This document shows, one piece after another, positions 25,291 through 37,998 of a stretch of 64,000 nt of DNA. The notes beneath the pieces were generated by a model. That model made no database searches, had not been told where the DNA came from, and worked only from the letters and a program-made list of their open reading frames with translations. The first letter of the stretch is position 1. Each line of letters begins with the position of its first letter. This DNA comes from Coriaria nepalensis (taxonomy: Eukaryota; Streptophyta; Magnoliopsida; Cucurbitales; Coriariaceae), in NCBI GenBank assembly GCA_027186245.1, contig CP114481.1, positions 34,007,501 through 34,071,500 of the forward strand. The letters are read 5' to 3'. Both the position numbers and the translations under genes were made by a program.

Positions 25291-27793
25291 AGTCAATGAC
25301 TTATTTCAAAGCACGTCGAACGAATTCAATTTTTGCACTACAAACACAAGTTTTGTGCATAACTTCCACATGATCATTGCAAGGAAAGTGTGCATTCGTT
25401 TAACCTTAAAATCATTTCAATGAGTCATTTCAAGTCAATGACTTATTTCAAAGCAAGTTGAACGAATTCTATTTTTAAACTACAAACACAAGTTTTGTGC
25501 ATAACTTGCAAATGATCAATGCAAGGAAAGTGTGCATTCGTTTAACTTAAAATCATTTCAATGAGTCATTTCAAGTGAATAAGTTATTTCTAACCAAGTC
25601 GAACGAATTCAATTTTTGCACTACAAACACAAGTTTTTTGCATAACTTGCAAATGATCAATGTAAGGAAAGTGTGCATTCGTTTAACCTTAAAATCATTT
25701 CAATGAGTCATTTCAAGTCAATGACTTATTTCAAAGCACGTCGAACGAATTCAATTTTTGCACTACAAACACAAGTTTTGTGCATAACTTGCAAATGATC
25801 AATGCAAGGAAAGTGTGCAGTCGTTTAACCTTAAAATCATTTCAATGAGTCATTTCAAGTCAATAACTTATTTCAAAGCAAGTCGAACGAATTCAATTTT
25901 TGCACTACAAACACAAGTTTTGTGCATAACTTCCAAATGATCAATGCAAGGAAAGAGTGCATTCGTTTAACCTTAAAATCATTTCAATGAGTCATTTCAA
26001 GTCAATGACTTATTTCAAAGCACGTCGAACGAATTCAATTTTTGCACTACAAACACAAGTTTTGTGCATAACTTGCAAATGATCAATGCAAGGAAAGTGT
26101 GCAGTCGTTTAAACTTAAAATCATTTCAATGAGTCATTTCAAGTCAATAACTTATTTCAAAGCAAGTCGAACGAATTCTATTTTTGCACTACAAACAGAA
26201 GTTTTGTGCATAACTTCCAAATGATCATTGCAAGGAAAGTGTGCATTCGTTTAACCTTAAAATCATTTCAATGAGTCATTTCAAGTCAATGACTTATTTC
26301 AAAGCAAGTTGAACGAATTCTATTTTTAAACTACAAACACAAGTTTTGTGCATAACTTGCAAATGATCAATGCAAGGAAAGTGTGCATTCATTTAACTTA
26401 AAATCATTTCAATGAGTCATTTCAAGTGAATAAGTTATTTCTAACCAAGTCGAACGAATTCAATTTTTGCACTATAAACACAAGTTTTGTGCATAACTTG
26501 CAAATGATCAATGCAAGGAAAGTGTGCAGTCGTTTAACCTTAAAATCATTTCAATGAGTCATTTCAAGTCAATAACTTATTTCAAAGGAAGTCGAACGAA
26601 TTCAATTTTTGCACTACAAACACAAGTTTTGTGCATAACTTCCAAATAATCAATGCAAGGAAAGTGTGCATTCGTTTAACCTTAAAATCATTTCAATGAG
26701 TCATTTCAAGTCAATGACTTATTTCAAAGCACGTCGAACGAATTCAATTTTTGCACTACAAACACAAGTTTTGTGCATAACTTGCAAATGATCAATGCAA
26801 GGAAAGTGTGCATTCGTTTAACTTAAAATCATTTCAATGAGTCATTTCAAGTGAATAAGTTATTTCTAACCAAGTCGAACGAATTCAATTTTTGCACTAC
26901 AAACACAAGTTTTGTGCATAACTTGCAAATGATCATTGGAAGGAAAGTGTGCATTCGTTTAACCTTAAAATCATTTCAATGAGTCATTTCAAGTCAATAA
27001 CTTATTTCAAATCAAGTCGAACGAATTCTATTTTTTCACTACAAACAGAAGTTTTTTGCATAACTTGCAACTGATTTATGCAAGGAATGTGTGCATTCGT
27101 TTAACATAAAATCATTTCAATGAGTCCTTTAAAGTCAATGACTTATTTCAAAGCAAGTTGAATGAATTCTATTTTTAAACTACAAACACAAGTTTTGTGC
27201 ATAACTTGCACATGATCAATCCAAGGAAAGTGTGCATTCGTTTAACCTTAAAATCATTTCAATGAGTCATTTCAAGTCAATAAGTTATTTCTACCCAAGT
27301 CGAACGAATTCAATTTTTGCACTACAAACACAAGTTTTGTGCATAACTTGCAAGTGATCAATGCAAGGAAAGTGTGCATTCGTTTAACCTTAAAATCATT
27401 TCAATGAGTCATTACAAGTCAATGACTTATTTCAAAGCAAGTCGAACGAATTCAATTTTTGCACCACAAACACAAGTTTTGTGCATAACTTGCAAATGAT
27501 CAATGCAAGGAAAGTGTGCATTCGTTTAACCTTAAAATCATTTCAATGAGTCATTTCAAGTCAATAACTTATTTCAAAGCAAGTCGAACGAATTCTATTT
27601 TTGCACTACAAACACAAGTTTTGTGCATAACTTGCAAATGATCATTGCAAGGAAAGTGTGCATTCGTTTAACCTTAAAATCATTTCAATGAGTCATTTCA
27701 AGTCAATAACTTATTTCAAAGCAAGTCGAACGAATTTTATTTTTGCACTACAAACAGAAGTTTTGTGCATAACTTGCAAATGATCAATGCAAG
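25291..27793. repeat. Mixed array rich in A, B, C-like and AAACTAC monomers
   Basis: About 18 monomers in irregular order: B (GCACGTCG), AAACTAC, GTGAATAAGTTATTTCTAACC, A (CAGTCG, TTCCAAATG) and others. The segment near 26.9-27.2 kb (CATTGGAAGG, GCAACTGATTTATG, GGAATGTG, AACATAAAATC, GTTGAATGAATTC) resembles 13.17-13.43 kb at an offset of 13755 bp. No clean tandem HOR was seen. Confidence 0.8.
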
Positions 27794-30700
27794 GAAAGTG
27801 TGCATTCGTTTAACATAAAATCATTTCAATGAGTCCTTTAAAGTCAATGACTTATTTCAAAGCAAGTTGAACGAATTCTATTTTTAAACTACAAACACAA
27901 GTTTTGTGCATAACTTGCAAATGATCAATGCAAGGAAAGTGTGCATTCGTTTAACTTAAAATCATTTCAATGAGTCATTTCAAGTCAATAAGTTATTTCT
28001 AACCAAGTCGAACGAATTCAATTTTTGCACTACAAACACAAGTTTTGTGCATAACTTGCAAATGATCAATGCAAGGAAAGTGTGCATTCGTTTAACCTTA
28101 AAATCATTTCAATGAGTCATTTCAAGTCAATGACTTATTTCAAAGCACGTCGAACGAATTCAATTTTTGCACTACAAACACAAGTTTTGTGCATAACTTG
28201 CAAATGATCAATGCAAGGAAAGTGTGCAGTCGTTTAACCTTAAAATCATTTCAATGAGTCATTTCAAGTCAATAACTTATTTCAAAGCAAGTCGAACGAA
28301 TTCTATTTTTTCAGTACAAACAGAAGTTTGTTGCATAACTTGCGAATGATCGATGGAAGGAAAGTGTGCATTCGTTGAACCTTTAAATCATTTCAATGAC
28401 TCATTTCAAGTCAATAACTTATTTCAAAGCAAGTCGAACGAATTCTATTTTTGCACTACAAACACAAGTTTTGTGCATAACTTGCAAATGATCATTGTAA
28501 GGAAAGTGTGCATTCGTTTAACCTTTAAATCATTTCAATGACTCATTTCAAGTCAATAACTTATTTCAAAGCAAGTCGAACGAATTCTATTTTTGCAGTA
28601 CAAACAGAAGTTTTTTGCATAACTTGCAAATGATCAATGCAAGGAAAGTGTGCATTCGTTTAACTTAAAATCATTTCAACGAGTCATTTCAAGTCAATGA
28701 CTTATTTCAAAGTAAGTGGAACAAATTCTATTTTTTCACTACAAACACAAGTTTTGTGCATAACTTGCAAATGATCAATGCAAGGAAAGTGTGCATTCGT
28801 TTAACCTTAAAATCATTTCAATGAGTCATTTCAAGTCAATAACTTATTTCAAAGCAAGTCGAACGAATTCTATTTTTGCACTACAAACACAAGTTTTGTG
28901 CATAACTTGCAAATGATCATTGCAAGGAAAGTGTGCATTCGTTTAACCTTAAAATAATTTCAGTAAGTCATTTCAAGTCAATAACTTATTTCGAAGCAAG
29001 TCGAACGAATTCTATTTTTGCACTACAAACACAAGTTTTGTGGATAACTTGCAAATGATCAATGCAAGGAAAGTGTGCATTCGTTTAACCTTAAAATCAT
29101 TTCAATGAGTCATTTCATGTCAATAAGTTTTTTCTTACCAAGTCGAACGAATTCAATTTTTGCACTACAAACACAAGTTTTGTGCGTAACTTCCAAATGA
29201 TCATTGCAAGGAAAATGTGCATTCGTTTAACCTTAAAATCATTTCAATGAGTCATTTCAAGTCAATGACTTATTTCAAAGCAAGTTGAACGAATTCTATT
29301 TTTAAACTACAAACACAAGTTTTGTGCATAACTTGCAAATGATCAATGCAAGGAAAGTGTGCATTCGTTTAACTTAAAATCATTTCAATGAGTCATTTCA
29401 AGTCAATAAGTTATTTCTAACCAAGTCGAACGAATTCAATTTTTGCACTACAAACACAAGTTTTGTGCATAACTTGCAAATGATCAATGCAAGGAAAGTG
29501 TGCATTCGTTTAACCTTAAAATCATTTCAATGAGTCATTTCAAGTCAATAAGTTATTTCTAACCAAGTCGAACGAATTCAAATTTTGCACTACAAACACA
29601 AGTTTTGTGCATAACTTGCAAGTGATCAATGCAAGGAAAGTGTGCATTCGTTTAACCTTAAAATCATTTCAATGCGTCATTTCAAGTTAATAACTTATTT
29701 CAAAGCAAGTCGAACGAATTCTATTTTTTCACTACAAACAGAAGTTTTTTGCATAACTTGCAAATGATCAATGCAAGGAAAGTGTGCACTCGTTTAACCT
29801 TCAAATCATTTCAATGAGTCATTTCAAGTCAATAACTTATTTCAAAGCAAGTCGAACGAATTCAATTTTTGCACTACAAACACAAGTTTTGTGCATAACT
29901 TCCAAATGATCATTGCAAGGAAAGTGTGCATTCGTTTAACCTTTAAATCATTTCAATGAGTCATTTCAAGTCAATAACTTATTTCAAAGCAAGTCGAACG
30001 AATTCTATTTTTTCACTACAAACAGAAGTTTTTTGCATAACTTGCAAATGATCAATGCAAGGAAAGTGTGCATTCGTTTAACCTTTAAATCATTTCAATG
30101 ACTCATTTCAAGTCAATAACTTATTTCAAAGCAAGTCGAATGAATTCTATTTTTGCAGTACAAACAGAAGTTTTTTGCATAACTTGCAAATGATCAATGC
30201 AAGGAAAGTGTGCATTCGTTTAACTTAAAATCATTTCAATGAGTCATTTCAAGTCAATGACTTATTTCAAAGTAAGTTGAACAAATTCTATTTTTTCACT
30301 ACAAACACAAGTTTTGTGCATAACTTGCAAATGATCATTGCAAGGAAAGTGTGCATTCGTTTAACCTTTAAATCATTTCAATGACTCATTTCAAGTCAAT
30401 AACTTATTTCAAAGCAAGTCGAACGAATTCTATTTTTGCAGTACAAACAGAAATTTTTTGCATAACTTGCAAATGATCAACGCAAGGAAAGTGTGCATTC
30501 GTTTAACTTAAAATCATTTCAACGAGTCATTTCAAGTAAATGACTTATTTCAAAGTAAGTTGAACAAATTCTATTTTTTCACTACAAATACAAGTTTTGT
30601 GCATAACTTGCAAATGATCAATGCAAGGAAAGTGTGCATTCGTTTAACCTTAAAATCATTTCAATGAGTCATTTCAGGTCAATAACTTATTTCAAAGCAA

Positions 30701-31231
30701 GTCGAACGAATTCTATTTTTGCACTACAAACACAAGTTTTGTGCATAACTTGCAAATGATCATTGCAAGGAAAGTGTGCATTCGTTTAACCTTAAAATCA
30801 TTTCAGTGAGTCATTTCAAGTCAATAACTTATTTCAAAGCAAGTCGAACGAATTCTATTTTTGCACTACAAACACAAGTTTTGTGCATAACTTGCAAATG
30901 ATCAATGCAAGGAAAGTGTGCATTCGTTTAACTTAAAATCATTTCAATGAGTCATTTCAAGTCAATGACTTATTTCAAAGCAAGTTGAACGAATTCTATT
31001 TTTAAACTACAAACACAAGTTTTGTGCATAACTTGCAAATGATCAATGCAAGGAAAGTGTGCATTCGTTTAACTTAAAATCATTTCAATGAGTCATTTCA
31101 AGTCAATAAGTTATTTCTAACCAAGTCGAACGAATTCAATTTTTGCACTACAAACACAAGTTTTGTGCATAACTTGCAAGTGATCAATGCAAGGAAAGTG
31201 TGCATTCGTTTAACCTTAAAATCATTTCAAT
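27794..31231. repeat. Long-range duplicated block, copy 2 (partner at 13330-16909)
   Basis: Same monomer order as 13330-16909 except for one missing monomer near 30.35 kb. Private changes include TCGATGGAAGG near 28350, CATTGTAAGG near 28494, TTTTTTCTTACC near 29128 and CAAATTTTGCAC near 29580. The 3' part of this block was later duplicated in tandem. Confidence 0.9.
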
Positions 31232-32646
31232 GCGTCATTTCAAGTTAATAACTTATTTCAAAGCAAGTCGAACGAATTCTATTTTTTCACTACAAACAGA
31301 AGTTTTTTGCATAACTTGCAAATGATCAATGCAAGGAAAGTGTGCACTCGTTTAACCTTCAAATCATTTCAATGAGTCATTTCAAGTCAATAACTTATTT
31401 CAAAGCAAGTCGAACGAATTCAATTTTTGCACTACAAACACAAGTTTTGTGCATAACTTCCAAATGATCATTGCAAGGAAAGTGTGCATTCGTTTAACCT
31501 TTAAATCATTTCAATGAGTCATTTCAAGTCAATAACTTATTTCAAAGCAAGTCGAACGAATTCTATTTTTTCACTACAAACAGAAGTTTTTTGCATAACT
31601 TGCAAATGATCAATGCAAGGAAAGTGTGCATTCGTTTAACCTTTAAATCATTTCAATGACTCATTTCAAGTCAATAACTTATTTCAAAGCAAGTCGAATG
31701 AATTCTATTTTTGCAGTACAAACAGAAGTTTTTTGCATAACTTGCAAATGATCAATGCAAGGAAAGTGTGCATTCGTTTAACTTAAAATCATTTCAATGA
31801 GTCATTTCAAATCAATGACTTATTTCAAAGTAAGTTGAACAAATTCTATTTTTTCACTACAAACACAAGTTTTGTGCATAACTTGCAAATGATCATTGCA
31901 AGGAAAGTGTGCATTCGTTTAACCTTTAAATCATTTCAATGACTCATTTCAAGTCAATAACTTATTTCAAAGCAAGTCGAACGAATTCTATTTTTGCAGT
32001 ACAAACAGAAATTTTTTGCATAACTTGCAAATGATCAACGCAAGGAAAGTGTGCATTCGTTTAACTTAAAATCATTTCAACGAGTCATTTCAAGTCAATG
32101 ACTTATTTCAAAGTAAGTTGAACAAATTCTATTTTTTCACTACAAATACAAGTTTTGTGCATAACTTGCAAATGATCAATGCAAGGAAAGTGTGCATTCG
32201 TTTAACCTTATAATCATTTCAATGAGTCATTTCAGGTCAATAACTTATTTCAAAGCAAGTCGAACGAATTCTATTTTTGCACTACAAACACAAGTTTTGT
32301 GCATAACTTGCAAATGATCATTGCAAGGAAAGTGTGCATTCGTTTAACCTTAAAATCATTTCAGTGAGTCATTTCAAGTCAATAACTTATTTCAAAGCAA
32401 GTCGAACGAATTCTATTTTTGCACTACAAACACAAGTTTTGTGCATAACTTGCAAATGATCAATGCAAGGAAAGTGTGCATTCGTTTAACTTAAAATCAT
32501 TTCAATGAGTCATTTCAAGTCAATGACTTATTTCAAAGCAAGTTGAACGAATTCTATTTTTAAACTACAAACACAAGTTTTGTGCATAACTTGCAAATGA
32601 TCAATGCAAGGAAAGTGTGCATTCGTTTAACTTAAAATCATTTCAA
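29531..32646. repeat. 11-monomer tandem repeat, 1558 bp, two units
   Basis: Units are about 29531-31088 and 31089-32646, with similarity running on to about 32726. Marks: TGCGTCATTTCAAGTTAATAAC 29673/31231, TGAATTCTATTTTTGCAG 30141/31699, AGAAATTTTTTG 30449/32007 and ACAAATACAAG 30584/32142. The sequence at 15.07-16.9 kb holds only one such unit, so the tandem duplication at 29.5 kb is younger than, or independent of, the 14.4-kb duplication. Confidence 0.92.
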
Positions 32647-33300
32647 TGAGTCATTTCAAGTCAATAAGTTATTTCTAACCAAGTCGAACGAATTCAATTT
32701 TTGCACTACAAACACAAGTTTTGTGCATAACTTGCAAATGATCAATGCAAGAAAAGTGTGCATTCGTTTAACCTTAAAATCATTTCAATGAGTCATTTCA
32801 AGTCAATAAGTTATTTCTAACCAAGTCGAACGAATTCAATTTTTGCACTACAAACACAAGTTTTGTGCATAACTTGCAAGTGATCAATGCAAGGAAAGTG
32901 TGCATTCGTTTAACCTTAAAATCATTTCAATGAGTCATTTCAAGTCAATGACTTATTTCAAAGCAAGTCGAACGAATTCAATTTTTGCACCACAAACACA
33001 AGTTTTGTGCATAACTTGCAAATGATCAATGCAAGGAAAGTGTGCGTTCGTTTAACCTTAAAATCATTTCAATGAGTCATTTCAAGTCAATAACTTATTT
33101 CAAAGCAAGTCGAACGAATTCAATTTTTGCACTACAAACACAAGTTTTGTGCATAACTTCCAAATGATCATTGCAAGGAAAGTCTGCATTCGTTTAACCT
33201 TAAAATCATTTCAATGAGTCATTTCAAGTCAATAACTTATTTCAAAGCAAGTCGAACGAATTCTATTTTTTCACTACAAACAGAAGTTTTTTGCATAACT
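32340..33300. repeat. Seven-monomer block paralogous to 53450-54410
   Basis: The order CAGTGAG, AAACTAC, TTATTTCTAACC with GCAAGAAAAG, a second TTATTTCTAACC with TTGCAAGTG, GCACCAC, CAATTTTTGCAC with TTCC, and TTTTTTCAC is repeated about 21110 bp downstream. GCAAGAAAAG lies at about 32747/53857 and GCACCAC at 32987/54097. Confidence 0.85.
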
Positions 33301-34597
33301 CTCAAATGATCAATGCAAGGAAAGTGTGCATTCGTTTAACCTTAAAATCATTTCAATGAGTCATTTCAAGTCAATGACTTATTTCAAAGTAAGTTGAACA
33401 AATTCTATTTTTTCACTACAAACACAAGTTTTGTGCATAACTTGCAAATGATCAATGCAAGGAAAGTGTGCATTCGTTTAACCTTAAAATCATTTCAATG
33501 AGTCATTTCAAGTCAATAACTTATTTCAAAGCAAGTCGAACGAATTCTATTTTTGCACTACAAACACAAGTTTTGTGCATAACTTGCAAATGATCATTGC
33601 AAGGAAAGTGTGCATTCGTTTAACCTTTAAATCATTTCAATGACTCATTTCAAGTCAATAACTTATTTCAAAGCAAGTCGAACGAATTCTATTTTTGCAG
33701 TACAAACAGAAATTTTTTGCATAACTTGCAAATGATCAACGCAAGGAAAGTGTGCATTCGTTTAACTTAAAATCATTTCAACGAGTCATTTCAAGTCAAT
33801 GACTTATTTCAAAGTAAGTTGAACAAATTCTATTTTTGCACTACAAACACAAGTTTTGGGCATAACTTCCAAATGATCATTGCAAGGAAAGTGTGCATTC
33901 GTTTAACTTAAAATCATTTCAATGAGTCATTTCAAGTCAATGACTTATTTCAAAGTAAGTTGAACAAATTCTATTTTTTCACTACAAACACAAGTTTTGT
34001 GCATAACTTGCAAATGATCAATGCAAGGAAAGTGTGCATTCGTTTAACCTTAAAATCATTTCAATGAGTCATTTCAAGTCAATAACTTATTTCAAAGCAA
34101 GTCGAACGAATTCTATTTTTGCACTACAAACACAAGTTTTGTGCATAACTTGCAAATGATCATTGCAAGGAAAGTGTGCATTCGTTTAACCTTTAAATCA
34201 TTTCAATGACTCATTTCAAGTCAATAACTTATTTCAAAGCAAGTCGAACGAATTCTATTTTTGCAGTACAAACAGAAATTTTTTGCATAACTTGCAAATG
34301 ATCAATGCAAGGAACGTGTGCATTCGTTTAACTTAAAATCATTTCAACGAGTCATTTCAAGTCAATGACTTATTTCAAAGTAAGTGGAACAAATTCTATT
34401 TTTTCACTACAAACACAAGTTTTGTGCATAACTTGCAAATGATCAATGCAAGGAAAGTGTGCATTCGTTTAACCTTAAAATCATTTCAATGAGTCATTTC
34501 AGGTCAATAACTTATTTCAAAGCAAGTCGAACGAATTCTATTTTTGCACTACAAACACAAGTTTTGTGCATAACTTGCAAATGATCATTGCAAGGAA
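33301..34597. repeat. Leading part of the modular HOR family
   Basis: Monomers here belong to the classes called e, f, g, h and i in the entry at 34598-44228: AAGTTGAACAAATTC with TTCC, AAGTTG with TTTTTTCAC, GCACTAC with CATT, GACTC with GCAGTAC and CAGAAATTTTTT, and CAACGAG. The h mark AGAAATTT occurs at 33708 and 34274, 566 bp apart. GTTTTGGGCATAAC near 33855 is a private change. Confidence 0.82.
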
Positions 34598-36013
34598 AGT
34601 GTGCATTCGTTTAACCTTAAAATCATTTCAGTGAGTCATTTCAAGTCAATAACTTATTTCAAAGCAAGTCGAACGAATTCTATTTTTGCACTACAAACAC
34701 AAGTTTTGTGCATAACTTGCAAATGATCAATGCAAGGAAAGTGTGCATTCGTTTAACTTAAAATCATTTCAATGAGTCATTTCAAGTCAATGACTTATTT
34801 CAAAGCAAGTTGAACGAATTCTATTTTTAAACTACAAACACAAGTTTTGTGCATAACTTGCAAATGATCAATGCAAGGAAAGTGTGCATTCGTTTAACCT
34901 TTAAATCATTTCAATGAGTCATTTCAAGTCAATAACTTATTTCAAAGCAAGTCGAATGAATTCAATTTTTGCACTACAAACACAAGTTTTGTGCATAACT
35001 TCCAAATGATCATTGCAAGGAAAGTGTGCATTCGTTTAACCTTAAAATCATTTCAATGAGTCATTTCAAGTCAATAACTTATTTCAAAGCATGTCGAACG
35101 AATTCTATTTTTGCAGTACAAACAGAAATTTTTTGCATAACTTGCAAATGATCAATGCAAGGAAAGTGTGCATTCGTTTAACTTAAAATCATTTCAACGA
35201 GTCATTTCAAGTCAATGACTTATTTCAAAGTAAGTTGAACAAATTCTATTTTTGCACTACAAACACAAGTTTTGTGCATAACTTCCATATGATCATTGCA
35301 AGGAAAGTGTGCATTCGTTTAACTTAAAATCATTTCAATGAGTCATTTCAAGTCAATGACTTATTTCAAAGTAAGTTGAACAAATTCTATTTTTTCACTA
35401 CAAACACAAGTTTTGTGCATAACTTGCAAATGATCAATGCAAGGAAAGTGTGCATTCGTTTAACCTTAAAATCATTTCAATGAGTCATTTCAAGTCAATA
35501 ACTTATTTCAAAGCAAGTCGAACGAATTCTATTTTTGCACTACAAACACAAGTTTTGTGCATAACTTGCAAATGATCATTGCAAGGAAAGTGTGCATTCG
35601 TTTAACCTTTAAATCATTTCAATGACTCATTTCAAGTCAATAACTTATTTCAAAGCATGTCGAACGAATTCTATTTTTGCAGTACAAACAGAAATTTTTT
35701 GCATAACTTGCAAATGATCAATGCAAGGAAAGTGTGCATTCGTTTAACTTAAAATCATTTCAACGAGTCATTTCAAGTCAATGACTTATTTCAAAGTAAG
35801 TTGAACAAATTCTATTTTTTCACTACAAACACAAGTTTTGTGCATAACTTGCAAATGATCAATGCAAGGAAAGTGTGCATTCGTTTAACCTTAAAATCAT
35901 TTCAATGAGTCATTTCAAGTCAATAACTTATTTCAAAGCAAGTCGAAAGAATTCTATTTTTGCACTACAAACACAAGTTTTGTGCATAACTTGCAAATGA
36001 TCATTGCAAGGAA
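34598..36013. repeat. Modular HOR unit, 10 monomers (1416 bp)
   Basis: The unit runs from one CAGTGAG monomer (34598) to the next (36014). Order: a CAGTGAG; b AAACTAC; c GAATGAATTCAA with TTCC; d GCAGTAC with CAGAAATTTTTT; e CAACGAG with GCAC and TTCC; f CTTAAAATC with TTTTTTCAC; g GCACTAC with CATT; h GACTC with GCAGTAC and CAGAAATTTTTT; i CAACGAG with TTTTTTCAC; then a second g. Private marks are AAAGCATGTCG in d and h (near 35088 and 35655) and TTCCATATG in e (near 35283). Confidence 0.9.
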
Positions 36014-36966
36014 AGTGCGCATTCGTTTAACCTTAAAATCATTTCAGTGAGTCATTTCAAGTCAATAACTTATTTCAAAGCAAGTCGAACGAATTCTATT
36101 TTTGCACTACAAACACAAGTTTTGTGCATAACTTGCAAATGATCATTGCAAGGAAAGTGTGCATTCGTTTAACCTTAAAATCATTTCAGTGAGTCATTTC
36201 AAGTCAATAACTTATTTCAAAGCAAGTCGAACGAATTCTATTTTTGCCCTACAAACACAAGTTTTGTGGATAACTTGCAAATGATCAATGCAAGGAAAGT
36301 GTGCATTCGTTTAACCTTAAAATCATTTCAATGAGTCATTTCAAGTCAATAAGTTTTTTCTAACCAAGTCGAACGAATTCAATTTTTGCACTACAAACAC
36401 AAGTTTTGTGCATAACTTCCAAATGATCATTGCAAGGAAAGTGTGCATTCGTTTAACCTTAAAATCATTTCAATGAGTCATTTCAAGTCAATAACTTATT
36501 TCAAAGCAGGTCGAACGAATTTTATTTTTGCACTACAAACACAAGTTTTGTGCATAACTTGCAAATGATCAATGCAAGGAAAGTGTGCATTCGTTTAACC
36601 TTAAAATCATTTCAATGAATCATTTCAAGACAATAACTTATTTCAAAGCAAGTCGAACGAATTCAATTTTTGCAGTACAAACAGAAGTTTTGTGCATAAC
36701 TTGCAAATGATCAATGCAAGGAAAGTGTGCATTCGTTTAACTTAAAATCATTTCAATGAGTCATTTCAAATCAATAATTTATTTCAAAGCAAGTCGAACG
36801 GATTCAATTTTTGCACAACAAACACAAGTTTTATGCATAACTTGCAAATGATCAATGCAAGGAAAGTGTGCACTCGTTTAACCTTAAAATCATTTCAATG
36901 AGTCATTTCAAGTCAATAACTTATTTCAAAGCAAGTCGAACGAATTCTATTTTTGCACTACAAACA
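35872..36966. repeat. Cassette X, copy 1
   Basis: Eight monomers in order: GCACTAC with CATT; AGTGCGC with CAGTGAG (36014); CAGTGAG with GCCCTAC and GTGGATAAC; TAAGTTTTTTCTAACC with TTCC; AAAGCAGGTCG with GAATTTTA; AAGACAATAAC with GCAGTAC; AAATCAATAATTT with ACGGATTC and GCACAAC (36798); CACTCG. The same order recurs at 44512 (offset 8640 bp) and 46638 (a further 2126 bp). Confidence 0.9.
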
Positions 36967-37998
36967 CAAGTTTTGTGCATAACTTGCAAATGATCATTGC
37001 AAGGAAAGTGTGCATTCGTTTAACCTTTAAATCATTTCAATGACTCATTTCAAGTCAATAACTTATTTCAAAGCAAGTCGAACGAATTCTATTTTTGCAG
37101 TACAAACAGAAATTTTTTGCATAACTTGCAAATGATCAATGCAAGGAAAGTGTGCATTCGTTTAACTTAAAATCATTTCAACGAGTCATTTCAAGTCAAT
37201 GACTTATTTCAAAGTAAGTTGAACAAATTCTATTTTTTCACTACAAACACAAGTTTTGTGCATAACTTGCAAATGATCAATGCAAGGAAAGTGTGCATTC
37301 GTTTAACCTTAAAATCATTTCAATGAGTCATTTCAAGTCAATAACTTATTTCAAAGCAAGTCGAATGAATTCTATTTTTGCACTACAAACACAAGTTTTG
37401 TGCATAACTTGCAAATGATCATTGCAAGGAAAGTGTGCATTCGTTTAACCTTTAAATCATTTCAATGACTCATTTCAAGTCAATAACTTATTTCAAAGCA
37501 AGTCGAACGAATTCTATTTTTGCAGTACAAACAGAAATTTTTTGCATAACTTGCAAATGATCAATGCAAGGAAAGTGTGCATTCGTTTAACCTTTAAATC
37601 ATTTCAATGAGTCATTTCAAGTCAATAACTTATTTCAAAGCAAGTCGAATGAATTCAATTTTTGCACTACAAACACAAGTTTTGTGCATAACTTCCAAAT
37701 GATCATTGCAAGGAAAGTGTGCATTCGTTTAACCTTAAAATCATTTCAATGAGTCATTTCAAGTCAATAACTTATTTCAAAGCAAGTCGAACGAATTCTA
37801 TTTTTGCAGTACAAACAGAAATTTTTTGCATAACTTGCAAATGATCAATGCAAGGAAAGTGTGCATTCGTTTAACTTAAAATCATTTCAACGAGTCATTT
37901 CAAGTCAATGACTTATTTCAAAGTAAGTTGAACAAATTCTATTTTTTCACTACAAACACAAGTTTTGTGCATAACTTGCAAATGATCAATGCAAGGAA
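36967..37998. repeat. Shuffled modular monomers (g-h-i-g-h-c-d-i)
   Basis: Using the class letters of 34598-44228, the order here is g, h (37108), i, g, h (37533), c, d (37817), i. The jumps h to c and d to i are not seen inside the regular units. They mark deletion or exchange joints that still keep monomer phase. Confidence 0.8.
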
